A stretch of 36,009 bases of DNA, taken from positions 1 to 36,009 of the forward strand of contig JAQYLJ010000011.1 in assembly GCA_028720145.1 (NCBI GenBank), written 5' to 3'. Position numbers and translations under genes: made by a program. Shown here piece by piece: positions 6,727-13,615 of the stretch. The stretch comes from Clostridia bacterium (GTDB taxonomy: Bacteria > Bacillota > Clostridia > Oscillospirales > CAG-272). Within the stretch, counting starts at the first letter, position 1; each line of letters starts with the position of its first letter. The notes beneath the pieces are model-generated. The model searched no databases. It was not told the DNA's origin and worked only from the letters and a program-made list of their open reading frames with translations.

Positions 6727-7437
6727 ATGCTTGCTCTATTTGAACGGTTACTCCATTTTTTCTCGTCCCTGATTCTGGGCATCTCCACGGGACAGAACTT
6801 TCCTCCTCCGCTCCCGCGGAGCGAGGAGAACGCGCTCTTTCGTCGCCTCGCGGAAAATCAGGACCAAGAGGCGCGCGCGAAACTCATCGAACACAATCTC
6901 CGCCTCGTCGCCCATATCGTCAGGAAATACTATACCGCATCCCCGAATACCGATGAGTTAATCTCCATCGGGTCGATCGGGCTCATCAAGGCGATCGACT
7001 CATTCAAGTCGGACAACGGCGCGCGGTTCGCGACCTACGGAGCGAAATGTATTCAGAATGAAATACTCATGTATTTTCGCTCTCAGAAAAAACAGACCGC
7101 CGAGGTGTCTCTCTCCGAGACCATTGATGTCGACCGCGACGGCAATCCCCTCACCTATATTGATATTGTATCGGACGACTGCGACATCCCGGGAGAACTC
7201 GACCGAAAAATGTCCTCGGAGCGCATCCGCCGTCTCGTCGAGCGCTCGCTCGATGACCGAGAGAAAGAAATCATCTGCCTGCGCTACGGGCTGTCGACCC
7301 TCGCGCCCAAGACACAACGAGAAGTGGCGAAGAAACTCGGGATTTCCCGCTCCTATGTTTCGCGCATCGAAAAAAAGGCACTGGGAATCCTCCGACACGA
7401 ACTCGAAGAACACGAAAAAAACGATATGCATGAATGA
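6727..7437 (+). CDS. sigK: Sporulation sigma factor SigK
   Basis: 236 residues. Sigma-K directs late mother-cell transcription during endospore formation. The first about 20 residues (MLALFERLLHFFSSLILGIS) are a hydrophobic pro-sequence of the kind removed by SpoIVFB. The next segment (LPRSEENALFRRLAENQDQEAR, split here from a longer match) and LIEHNLRLVAHIVRKYY, ELISIGSIGLIKAID and GISRSYVSRIEKKAL match sigma regions 1.2-2.4 and 4.2 of B. subtilis SigK. The start at 6727 is set by GGGAGG six bases upstream. The coding region is continuous, with no skin-type prophage interruption. The nearest upstream hairpin is a terminator, so its promoter must be upstream of or within it. Confidence 0.93.
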   Translation: MLALFERLLHFFSSLILGISTGQNFPPPLPRSEENALFRRLAENQDQEARAKLIEHNLRLVAHIVRKYYTASPNTDELISIGSIGLIKAIDSFKSDNGARFATYGAKCIQNEILMYFRSQKKQTAEVSLSETIDVDRDGNPLTYIDIVSDDCDIPGELDRKMSSERIRRLVERSLDDREKEIICLRYGLSTLAPKTQREVAKKLGISRSYVSRIEKKALGILRHELEEHEKNDMHE

Positions 7438-7506
7438 GAGTGCGGTTTTTGCATCATACTACCCCTGACGGACATTGTTTCGTACTTTAATTTGGGGGAT
7501 ATTCCA

Positions 7507-7722
7507 ATGATTCTTGACAGAATCGCGCTCATCCTGACCATCATCGGCGCTCTGAACTGGGGAAGCATCGGACTGTTTTCCTTTGACATTGTCGCATGGA
7601 TCTGCGGCGGTCAAGGGGCTGTCGTTGCCAGAATCATCTACACGGTTGTTGCGCTCGCGGGGATTTGGTGCATCTCTCTTCTTTTCAGACCGAGAGAAGA
7701 AACTGTCGCAGATGAACACTAA
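7507..7722 (+). CDS. DUF378 family small membrane protein
   Basis: 71 residues with two predicted membrane helices (about 3-30 and 41-62) and a charged C-terminal tail (RPREETVADEH). The motif LNWGSIGLFSFDIVA after the first helix is the signature of the DUF378 (YuzA-like) family, whose function is not established. ATG at 7507 follows a GGGGGAT ribosome site eight bases upstream. It lies 69 bp after sigK and ends in a strong terminator. Whether it belongs to the sigK transcript is unclear. Confidence 0.85.
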   Translation: MILDRIALILTIIGALNWGSIGLFSFDIVAWICGGQGAVVARIIYTVVALAGIWCISLLFRPREETVADEH

Positions 7723-7735
7723 ACCCGATGGACTG

Positions 7736-7769
7736 CCGAGGCGGGGACTCCCCGTCTCGGTGTTTTTTT
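7736..7769 (+). terminator. Rho-independent terminator after the DUF378 gene
   Basis: CCGAGGCGGGG (7736-7746) pairs with CCCCGTCTCGG (7750-7760), one G-U pair, 3-base loop, followed by TG and seven T. Confidence 0.9.
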
Positions 7770-7774
7770 CACAT

Positions 7775-7802
7775 TTGCGAATTGCGGGAAATATCCTAAT
7801 AA
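7775..7802 (+). promoter_or_regulatory. Likely promoter of the mazF transcript
   Basis: TTGCGA (7775-7780) and TAATAA (7797-7802) with a 16-base spacer, placed between the upstream terminator and the mazF leader. Moderate match to the sigma-A consensus. Confidence 0.45.
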
Positions 7803-7808
7803 CGAGAG

Positions 7809-7897
7809 TTTCTCAAAAAAAGGTGACTAAAAACCGGTCCCGAGGGGCAAAGTAACGGCGAAGGGTCTTCCCTCCAAAAACGGAAAGGAAACGCAAA
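7809..7897 (+). promoter_or_regulatory. Structured 5' leader of mazF, candidate pemK-type RNA motif
   Basis: About 90 nt of non-coding sequence between the promoter and the first ribosome site. It contains A-rich single-stranded stretches and a possible stem GAGGG (7842-7846) with CCCTC (7870-7874), flanked by CCG/CGG. A structured RNA motif found upstream of PemK/MazF genes in Firmicutes has been described; assigning this leader to that class rests on position and general look, not on an alignment. Confidence 0.45.
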
Positions 7898-7915
7898 ATG
7901 CGATTGGCACCATGA
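7898..7915 (+). CDS. Five-codon leader ORF (MRLAP) overlapping the mazF start
   Basis: ATG CGA TTG GCA CCA TGA. The only good ribosome site in the region, AAAGGAA (7884-7890), sits seven bases before this ATG and 21 bases before the mazF ATG. The TGA overlaps the two mazF ATG codons, so ribosomes ending here could restart on mazF. Translation of this ORF is inferred, not shown. Confidence 0.4.
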   Translation: MRLAP

Positions 7916-8319
7916 TGAACATAAAACGCGGTGATATCTATTACGCGGACCTCTCCCCCGTCGTGGGGAGCGAGCAGGGCGGACTGCGCCCTGTCCTCAT
8001 CGTACAAAACGATGTGGGGAACCGATACAGTCCCACCGTCATCGCCGCCGCCATTACCAGTAAGCTCGGGAAAGCGAAACTCCCCACGCATATTGATATC
8101 TGCGCGTCCGAAGTGGGTCTGACGCGCGACTCGGTCATTTTGCTCGAACAGATCCGTACCCTCGACAAACGCCGTCTCAGAGAGAAGATGGGGCACCTGC
8201 CCGACAGGGTCATGGAGCGCGTGAATACCGCCATCACGGTCAGTTTCGGACTCACTCCGCACACGGTCGCTCCCCCCGCGCCCATCGCGCCGCCCGAGAG
8301 TCCCGCACCGAATATCTGA
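7912..8319 (+). CDS. ndoA: MazF/PemK (NdoA-like) mRNA endoribonuclease toxin
   Basis: 135 residues. The first about 115 align closely by eye with B. subtilis NdoA/Endo[53 protein letters not shown] and [15 protein letters not shown]. These toxins cut mRNA at short sequences; the conserved Arg in GGLRPV and the Thr in AAITSK are active-site residues in the family. Odd points: a 20-residue Ala/Pro-rich tail ([13 protein letters not shown]) that NdoA lacks; no MazE-type antitoxin gene directly upstream or downstream; and translation apparently coupled to a mini-ORF. The start may be 7912 or 7915. As in some Clostridia, the antitoxin may be elsewhere or absent. Confidence 0.93.
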   Translation: MMNIKRGDIYYADLSPVVGSEQGGLRPVLIVQNDVGNRYSPTVIAAAITSKLGKAKLPTHIDICASEVGLTRDSVILLEQIRTLDKRRLREKMGHLPDRVMERVNTAITVSFGLTPHTVAPPAPIAPPESPAPNI

Positions 8320-8320
8320 C

Positions 8321-8349
8321 TTGACTTTTTCCCCGCGTCGGACTATAAT
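8321..8349 (+). promoter_or_regulatory. Promoter of the acyl-ACP thioesterase gene
   Basis: -35 TTGACT (8321-8326) and -10 TATAAT (8344-8349) with a 17-base spacer, immediately after the mazF stop. Confidence 0.85.
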
Positions 8350-8420
8350 ACGAAGGTCCGGCGCGCTTTTTTGCCCGAACAAAAACCGAGAAATTCTTGA
8401 AAAGTTAGGAAGAAAAACAA

Positions 8421-9137
8421 GTGTTCGACTGGCATACTCATTTGGTGACCGATTTGCATGACGCGGACTATAACGGGGTCATTCGTGCGTCCGCCGTGCA
8501 GAGATATATGCAGATCGCAGCGAACGGACAGCTCCGCGTGTGTGGTCCGTCCAATGAAGAGTTGTGGGCACAGGGAAAGGCGTTCTTGCTCACCGCTATC
8601 GATATCACGCTCCACCGCCCGCTGCTCCCCTATACCGAGATTGAATCGTCCAGTTGCGGCTGTCAGGGGCGCGGCTTCATTTTCCCGCGTTACTATGAGT
8701 TGGAAGACAGCGAAGGCGTGGTCGCCGAGGGGCTCGCACAATTCGGGCTCATCGATGTCGAGACGCGGAAACTGCTCCCCTTTGATTCCTGCCCGTGCGG
8801 GTTTGCACCGATGGAACTCCCCGCCTACACCATTCGCCGTTTCCGCCTCCCGCACATCGACGAGATGGAAAAAGTCGGGACCTACACCGTCACTTACGGC
8901 GAGACCGACCAGAACCACCATCTCAACAACACTTTTTACCCGAACCTCTTTACGAGTTTCCTCGATATGAACGGGAAATGGGTCTCCCGCATGGTCATCC
9001 GTTTCCAAAAAGACGCGCCGCTCGGCGAAACCCTGACGGTGTATCGTGTGAGCGAGGGAGATACCTACCGTCTCTGCTCGATTCGCTCGGACGGACAACT
9101 CAACGCCGAGGCGGAGTTCACCCTCTCGGACCTCTGA
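8421..9137 (+). CDS. Acyl-ACP thioesterase (double hotdog)
   Basis: 238 residues. The family hydrolyses acyl-acyl carrier protein to release free fatty acids and so ends fatty acid elongation. Two hotdog domains are visible: residues about 1-125, containing the DYNGVIRASAVQRYMQ central helix, and about 140-238. The second carries TDQNHHLNNTFY, the D-x-N-x-H-x-N-N motif that supplies the catalytic Asn and His. GTG start at 8421 with TTAGGAAG eight bases upstream. It has its own promoter and terminator, so it is monocistronic. Substrate chain length cannot be read from the sequence. Confidence 0.88.
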   Translation: MFDWHTHLVTDLHDADYNGVIRASAVQRYMQIAANGQLRVCGPSNEELWAQGKAFLLTAIDITLHRPLLPYTEIESSSCGCQGRGFIFPRYYELEDSEGVVAEGLAQFGLIDVETRKLLPFDSCPCGFAPMELPAYTIRRFRLPHIDEMEKVGTYTVTYGETDQNHHLNNTFYPNLFTSFLDMNGKWVSRMVIRFQKDAPLGETLTVYRVSEGDTYRLCSIRSDGQLNAEAEFTLSDL

Positions 9138-9158
9138 TTTCCTCATAAAATGTCGATG

Positions 9159-9192
9159 GCGCCCGGTCGGTTCCGGGCGCTTTTGTTCTTCT
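9159..9192 (+). terminator. Rho-independent terminator after the thioesterase gene
   Basis: GCGCCCGG (9159-9166) pairs with CCGGGCGC (9173-9180), loop of six, followed by TTTTG and further T-rich sequence. Confidence 0.88.
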
Positions 9193-9287
9193 TTTTTCTA
9201 GTTTTGTCGAATGGGTTCTTATTTCTTTTTCGGTCTCATAACCATATACTGTATTGCAAAAAAAAGACTGAAAAAGAGGTGTAAGTT

Positions 9288-10220
9288 ATGTATCCGTATC
9301 AACCGGAAGGAACCATTCTGCAAGGACTCGAAAACCGCGAATATCTCACAGGTCGTCCCGGTCTCGAAAAGGCCATGGAAAAGGGAAAAATCCTCGAAGC
9401 GACCGCCCTGCTCTGCGACAGCGACTTCTCGCTCCACTTTGACCTCGGCGGCATCCCGGGCATCATGCCGCGGGACGAGGTGGTGCTCTGCCGCCCGGGC
9501 GAACAGGTCAAGGACATCGCAGTCCTCACCCGCGTCGGGAAGCCCGTCTGTTTTAAGGTCATCGGCTTCACCCGGGACGAGAACGGAAATGTCTCTGCCC
9601 TGCTCTCCCGCCGCGAGGCGCAAAAAGACTGTATGGAGCACTATGTCTCCACGCTCGTGCCCGGAGACATCATTCCCGCGGCGGTCACGCATCTCGAAAA
9701 CTTCGGAGCATTCGTCGACATCGGGTGCGGGCTGATTTCGCTGCTCTCCATCGACAGCATCTCGGTCTCGCGCATCTCCCATCCCCGCGTGCGCTTCTCC
9801 CCCGGGGACAAAATCTTCACGGTCGTCAAGAACATCGACGACGAGGGGCGCATCTATGTCTCTCACCGCGAACTGCTCGGTAACTGGGAAGAAAACGCCG
9901 CACTCTTCACCCCGGGGCAGACCGTGGCGGGCATCGTCCGCTCCATCGAGCCCTACGGCATTTTCGTCGAACTCACGCCGAATCTCGCAGGTCTCGCGGA
10001 ACTGAAAGAGGGGGTCGAGGTCAATCAGATAGCCGCCGTCTACATCAAGAGCATCCTGCCCGAGAAGATGAAAATCAAACTGATCATCATCGACTCCGCC
10101 GCCGCTCCCGCGTCGGTCACGCCCATGCGGTATTTCACCGACACCAAAGAACATAACCATATCGACACATGGCGGTACTCGCCCACTTGCTGTGAGCGGG
10201 TCATCGAAAGTGTATTTTAA
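9288..10220 (+). CDS. S1 RNA-binding domain protein, three S1-like domains
   Basis: 310 residues. S1 domains bind single-stranded RNA in ribosomal protein S1 and related factors. Three consecutive S1-like units: residues about 33-108, 122-193 (VPGDIIPAAVTHLENFGAFVDIGCG) and 206-275 (TPGQTVAGIVRSIEPYGIFVELTPNLAGLAE). The end of the protein has no known domain. AGAGGTG lies six bases before the ATG. It resembles the RpsA-like S1 proteins of Clostridia, which are shorter than the six-domain E. coli protein; whether it acts on the ribosome or in RNA decay is not clear. A possible TATACT -10 lies at about 9245. Confidence 0.85.
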   Translation: MYPYQPEGTILQGLENREYLTGRPGLEKAMEKGKILEATALLCDSDFSLHFDLGGIPGIMPRDEVVLCRPGEQVKDIAVLTRVGKPVCFKVIGFTRDENGNVSALLSRREAQKDCMEHYVSTLVPGDIIPAAVTHLENFGAFVDIGCGLISLLSIDSISVSRISHPRVRFSPGDKIFTVVKNIDDEGRIYVSHRELLGNWEENAALFTPGQTVAGIVRSIEPYGIFVELTPNLAGLAELKEGVEVNQIAAVYIKSILPEKMKIKLIIIDSAAAPASVTPMRYFTDTKEHNHIDTWRYSPTCCERVIESVF

Positions 10221-10221
10221 C

Positions 10222-10250
10222 TTGTAATTCTCCCCTCTCTGTGTTACACT
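10222..10250 (+). promoter_or_regulatory. Possible promoter of ung
   Basis: -35 TTGTAA (10222-10227) and -10 TACACT (10245-10250) separated by 17 bases. It lies inside the hairpin described next, so its transcript would start after the hairpin's 5' arm. Confidence 0.5.
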
Positions 10251-10274
10251 GAAAAAAACAGAGGGGGGATTTTT
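10231..10274 (+). terminator. Terminator-like hairpin whose 3' arm holds the ung ribosome site
   Basis: TCCCCTCTCTGT (10231-10242) pairs with ACAGAGGGGGGA (10258-10269), 12 bp with one G-U, followed by five T and then the ung ATG at 10275. The GAGGGGGG in the 3' arm is also the ung Shine-Dalgarno sequence. Confidence 0.75.
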
Positions 10275-10958
10275 ATGCAGCCGCTCGGAAACGATTGGGA
10301 CGAAGTGATCGGAGACGAGTTCCGAAAGGACTACTATCTCGTGCTCCGCGCGTTCCTCAAAGAAGAATACGCGACCCGCACGGTCTACCCGGATATGTAC
10401 CGGATTTTCAACGCGCTGAAAAGCACGCCTTACTCTCAGGTGAAAGCCGTCATTCTCGGGCAGGACCCGTATCACGGCGCGGGACAGGCACACGGTCTGT
10501 GTTTCTCGGTACAGCCCGGCGTCGAGCCGCCACCCTCGCTCGTCAATATCTTCAAGGAACTGGCGACCGATATCGGGATGCCGACCCCGCGGGGCGGATG
10601 CCTCCAAAGCTGGGCAGACCAAGGCGTCCTGCTTCTCAACACCACGCTGACGGTGCGCGCGGGTGCGCCGCTCTCTCACCGCGGACACGGGTGGGAGACC
10701 TTCACCGACGCGGTGATCAAAAAACTGAATGACGCACCGCACCCCATCGTCTTTCTGCTCTGGGGCGGGAACGCTCGCTCCAAAAAAAGTCTCATTACAA
10801 ATCCGAAGCACTTGATTCTCGAAACCGTCCACCCCTCCCCGCTCTCGGCGTATAACGGCTTCTTCGGCTGTCGCCACTTCTCGAAATGCAACGCGTTTTT
10901 GACCAAGAACGGCATGACCCCGATCCGCTGGGAGTCGGTCTGTGAGGAAAACCGCTGA
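10275..10958 (+). CDS. ung: Uracil-DNA glycosylase, family 1
   Basis: 227 residues, normal length. Ung excises uracil arising from cytosine deamination or dUMP misincorporation, starting base excision repair. Motifs: the water-activating loop GQDPYHGAGQAHGLCFS with catalytic Asp64, the 4-Pro-type PPPSLVNIFKEL segment, LLLNTTLTV, and the DNA-intercalating HPSPLSAYNGFFGC loop. GAGGGGGG five bases before the ATG is the ribosome site and lies in a hairpin. The downstream NACHT gene starts 39 bp later with no terminator between, so it may share a transcript. Confidence 0.97.
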   Translation: MQPLGNDWDEVIGDEFRKDYYLVLRAFLKEEYATRTVYPDMYRIFNALKSTPYSQVKAVILGQDPYHGAGQAHGLCFSVQPGVEPPPSLVNIFKELATDIGMPTPRGGCLQSWADQGVLLLNTTLTVRAGAPLSHRGHGWETFTDAVIKKLNDAPHPIVFLLWGGNARSKKSLITNPKHLILETVHPSPLSAYNGFFGCRHFSKCNAFLTKNGMTPIRWESVCEENR

Positions 10959-10997
10959 CAGCAAACGGAATAACGAAAATACAAAGGATTTTTTCTT

Positions 10998-13541
10998 ATG
11001 GGACAGAAAAAGTGGAGAATCTTTATATCCTCTTCCCACGGAAGTGAAGAGGACACCCGCGCAAGGGATGCCCTTGCGCGGGATATGGATACACGGTGGG
11101 GGGTCGAGCCGGTCTTGTATTCCCGCCCCGACTTTTCCTCCGGGTACGGTGTTTCGATTCTGCAAAACTGTTATCATGCCCTCAACTCCTGTGATTTCGT
11201 CATTCTCATTCTAAATCACATTTACGGGAGCCCGGCGGAGAATACCGCTTATTCCTATACAGAGAACGAATATCGGTATGCCGTCGAACACGGAATCCCG
11301 GTACTGAAACTAGTGGGGCAAGAGGTCCTGCGTGATGCCATCGCTTACGGGAACCTCGTCTCGGACGACAAAAGAACCGCTTTTCTTGCCGAAAAAGCCG
11401 GGCGCTATGACGATCCTGCCCGCGTCTTTTCGTTCGTCCTGTCCATCAAAAACCAAGACAGAGACTCGACCATGTTTCCCTACCCGGACGAACGGCCGGA
11501 GGTCATCACGGACATTTCACGCACCCGTATTGCAGACTACGGATTGCATGTTTTCGGTGAACGGTTGCTCTCGGAGCAAATCACCCGATTGGAGAACCGT
11601 CTGGCGTCTGATATTTTCTCCCTCTCGGGGACACCCACTTTTCTCGATGCCCGCTATTCCGTGTATCCCGCAAACAATAAGGGAGAGTCCGCCCTCTCCG
11701 ACATAGTCGATCTTATGGCAGGCCGTGAGAGTCGTCGAATCCTCATCGCGGGAGAAGCGGGATGCGGAAAGAGTACGCTGCTACAAAATGCCTATCTGCG
11801 TGCCGCGCGGTCCTATCAAGGCGCATGGCGCAAGAGTTCTGTCCCCCTGCCCATCCCGGTCTATCTGTCTCTGACGGGGCGCGGCGGCACTTATGATTTC
11901 TCGGAAACCGGACTTGAAGACCTATGGCGCGAGGTTTTCCCGAATCGCGCATTCCCCGCATTTCTCTCGCTCGACAACCTGTCTTTCGACTACTATATCG
12001 ACGCATTGGACGAAGCGTGTGATGGGATCGCCGCCGAACAGGTGAAAACCGTCGTGGAAGGTCTTTTGAAAGCACCGAATGCCCACAGTATGCTTCTCTC
12101 CACGCGGAAACACCTCGTCAAAGACCTGGAACTCTATGGTCTCGTCGGCAGATTCTCCCATCGCTTTGAAATCTACGGATGGGATGACGAGAACATCCGA
12201 GACTATATCCGTCATCATACAGACCCCGACGATGCCGCGCGCATTCTCTTAGCGATTCACGGCATTCAGTCGCACAGAGGGGATAGCGGCTATTTTGCCC
12301 CGCTGCTCATTAAACTGGTACTTTGGAACATTCAACGGGAGGGTGTAGACGCTTTCTTTGACCGAACAAACGGCTGTGCCCGCTTCACGATCGGGCTCCT
12401 TCTGCGCTATACGGTCGAAGCTCTCTGCCGTCAGGAACTGAGTAAGAGAGGACTTCTCTCGGACGACGCCGTTCATGCACATCTGCAAGTGCTGTTCGAC
12501 TTCTGCTGGCGTCTGCACTGCGCATCGGACAAGCGCATCCGCGGAAAAGAATTACTGGAAGAGAGCGGGCGTGCGGCGGGTATCGCAGACCCTACCCCGT
12601 TCATCCGTCATTTCTACGACCTCTCCCGAGAGTTCCGCCCCACTTCCGTCCATCTGCAATTCGAGGAATACTTCCTCGCAGAAAAAGCACTGACGCTCTT
12701 GGGGTCTCGTGAAAGTGCGGGAGAACTCTATCATAATTCTTTCTTTCTGTCGTCCGAAGCAAACCGCATGATTGCGGATCTCATCAGCGTTGAGACCTCC
12801 GACAAAAAAGCCGCACTGCTTGATAATCTGTTCCGCCAATACCGCGCCAACAAAAACCACAGCCAACGAATCATGATTCTCTACCTCATGCCGCGTCTGG
12901 TCATGATGGAAAAGACCATCCTCCCTCGGCTGACCGCATTCATGAAGAAGGAACTTCATAAGCATCTGAAACACAAGAACCATCTGGAAGTCATCGTCAT
13001 CCTGAACTGCCTCACGCAACTCGAAGATTTCCGCGCCGAGCAGCTCTACTATCACCTCATCCGCGAGGATGCGGAGTTCAATTTGCTCAACCGCGGGGTC
13101 TACCTCATCTACCATCAGGATATCCACGCGGAGTTCGGGTATCGGGATACCGAAAACGCAGACTGGTTCCGCACGGCAGACCGCTTCCGAGAACACTACG
13201 GCAGTCCGGAAAAACGGCAAAAGTTTTTGCGCGCCGTGGATATGGAGATCATCCGCTCCTTCATCGAGAGCCGACAAAAAGTCCCCGAGGATATCCTCGC
13301 CGTCTATGGGAGCATCTCCGAAGAGGATCTGATGAATCAGACCCTCTATGCACCCATTCTCACAAAAACGGGTGTTCAAACCACCTATTTGCGCTATCTC
13401 TTGGACAGCGGACGGCTGACCCCTGAGGAAGCCGAGGTCTTCCACACCGATCTCGTCACTTCTTTCAAAGATCTGCAAAACGCCATTCGCGCCTGCTGTC
13501 AAAATCCACGGGAGACCGGGCAAGTCGTGTGCAACACCTGA
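10998..13541 (+). CDS. DUF4062-NACHT STAND NTPase (candidate antiphage sensor)
   Basis: 847 residues. N-terminus (about 6-106): DUF4062-type domain with IFISSSHGSEEDTRARDAL and SYTENEYRYAVEHGIPVLKL. Central NTPase: Walker A GEAGCGKST (252-260), Walker B DYYIDALDE (331-339) of the NACHT hhhDxxDE form, and LLSTR (366-370) as sensor arginine. A GYFAPLLIKLVLW segment (431-443) and VHLQFEEYFLA (551-561) match the conserved helical part and the sFxEYFxA motif of NACHT/NLR proteins. The rest (about 570-847) is helical with no recognised repeats and may be the ligand sensor. NACHT proteins in bacteria are antiphage switches and DUF4062 is a known N-terminal partner; that function here is inference. 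AAAGGA lies nine bases before the ATG. No companion gene adjoins. Confidence 0.88.
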   Translation: MGQKKWRIFISSSHGSEEDTRARDALARDMDTRWGVEPVLYSRPDFSSGYGVSILQNCYHALNSCDFVILILNHIYGSPAENTAYSYTENEYRYAVEHGIPVLKLVGQEVLRDAIAYGNLVSDDKRTAFLAEKAGRYDDPARVFSFVLSIKNQDRDSTMFPYPDERPEVITDISRTRIADYGLHVFGERLLSEQITRLENRLASDIFSLSGTPTFLDARYSVYPANNKGESALSDIVDLMAGRESRRILIAGEAGCGKSTLLQNAYLRAARSYQGAWRKSSVPLPIPVYLSLTGRGGTYDFSETGLEDLWREVFPNRAFPAFLSLDNLSFDYYIDALDEACDGIAAEQVKTVVEGLLKAPNAHSMLLSTRKHLVKDLELYGLVGRFSHRFEIYGWDDENIRDYIRHHTDPDDAARILLAIHGIQSHRGDSGYFAPLLIKLVLWNIQREGVDAFFDRTNGCARFTIGLLLRYTVEALCRQELSKRGLLSDDAVHAHLQVLFDFCWRLHCASDKRIRGKELLEESGRAAGIADPTPFIRHFYDLSREFRPTSVHLQFEEYFLAEKALTLLGSRESAGELYHNSFFLSSEANRMIADLISVETSDKKAALLDNLFRQYRANKNHSQRIMILYLMPRLVMMEKTILPRLTAFMKKELHKHLKHKNHLEVIVILNCLTQLEDFRAEQLYYHLIREDAEFNLLNRGVYLIYHQDIHAEFGYRDTENADWFRTADRFREHYGSPEKRQKFLRAVDMEIIRSFIESRQKVPEDILAVYGSISEEDLMNQTLYAPILTKTGVQTTYLRYLLDSGRLTPEEAEVFHTDLVTSFKDLQNAIRACCQNPRETGQVVCNT

Positions 13542-13565
13542 TTGTTTTCCTCGTCCTCTTGCAAA

Positions 13566-13595
13566 GAAAAAACTGCCGCGAGCGGCAGTTTTTTT
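13566..13595. terminator. Bidirectional terminator between the NACHT and U32 genes
   Basis: ACTGCCGC (13572-13579) pairs with GCGGCAGT (13582-13589) with A-runs before and seven T after, so it can stop both convergent transcripts. Confidence 0.9.
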
Positions 13596-13615
13596 CTGTT
13601 TTTCTATGAAAAAAG

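Noticed and set aside
6727-7437. Skin-like prophage interruption of sigK
   Set aside because: The reading frame is continuous from start to stop.
9219-11177. 652-residue minus-strand ORF
   Set aside because: Lies fully opposite the S1-domain and ung genes, which have clear motifs; no family motif in the product.
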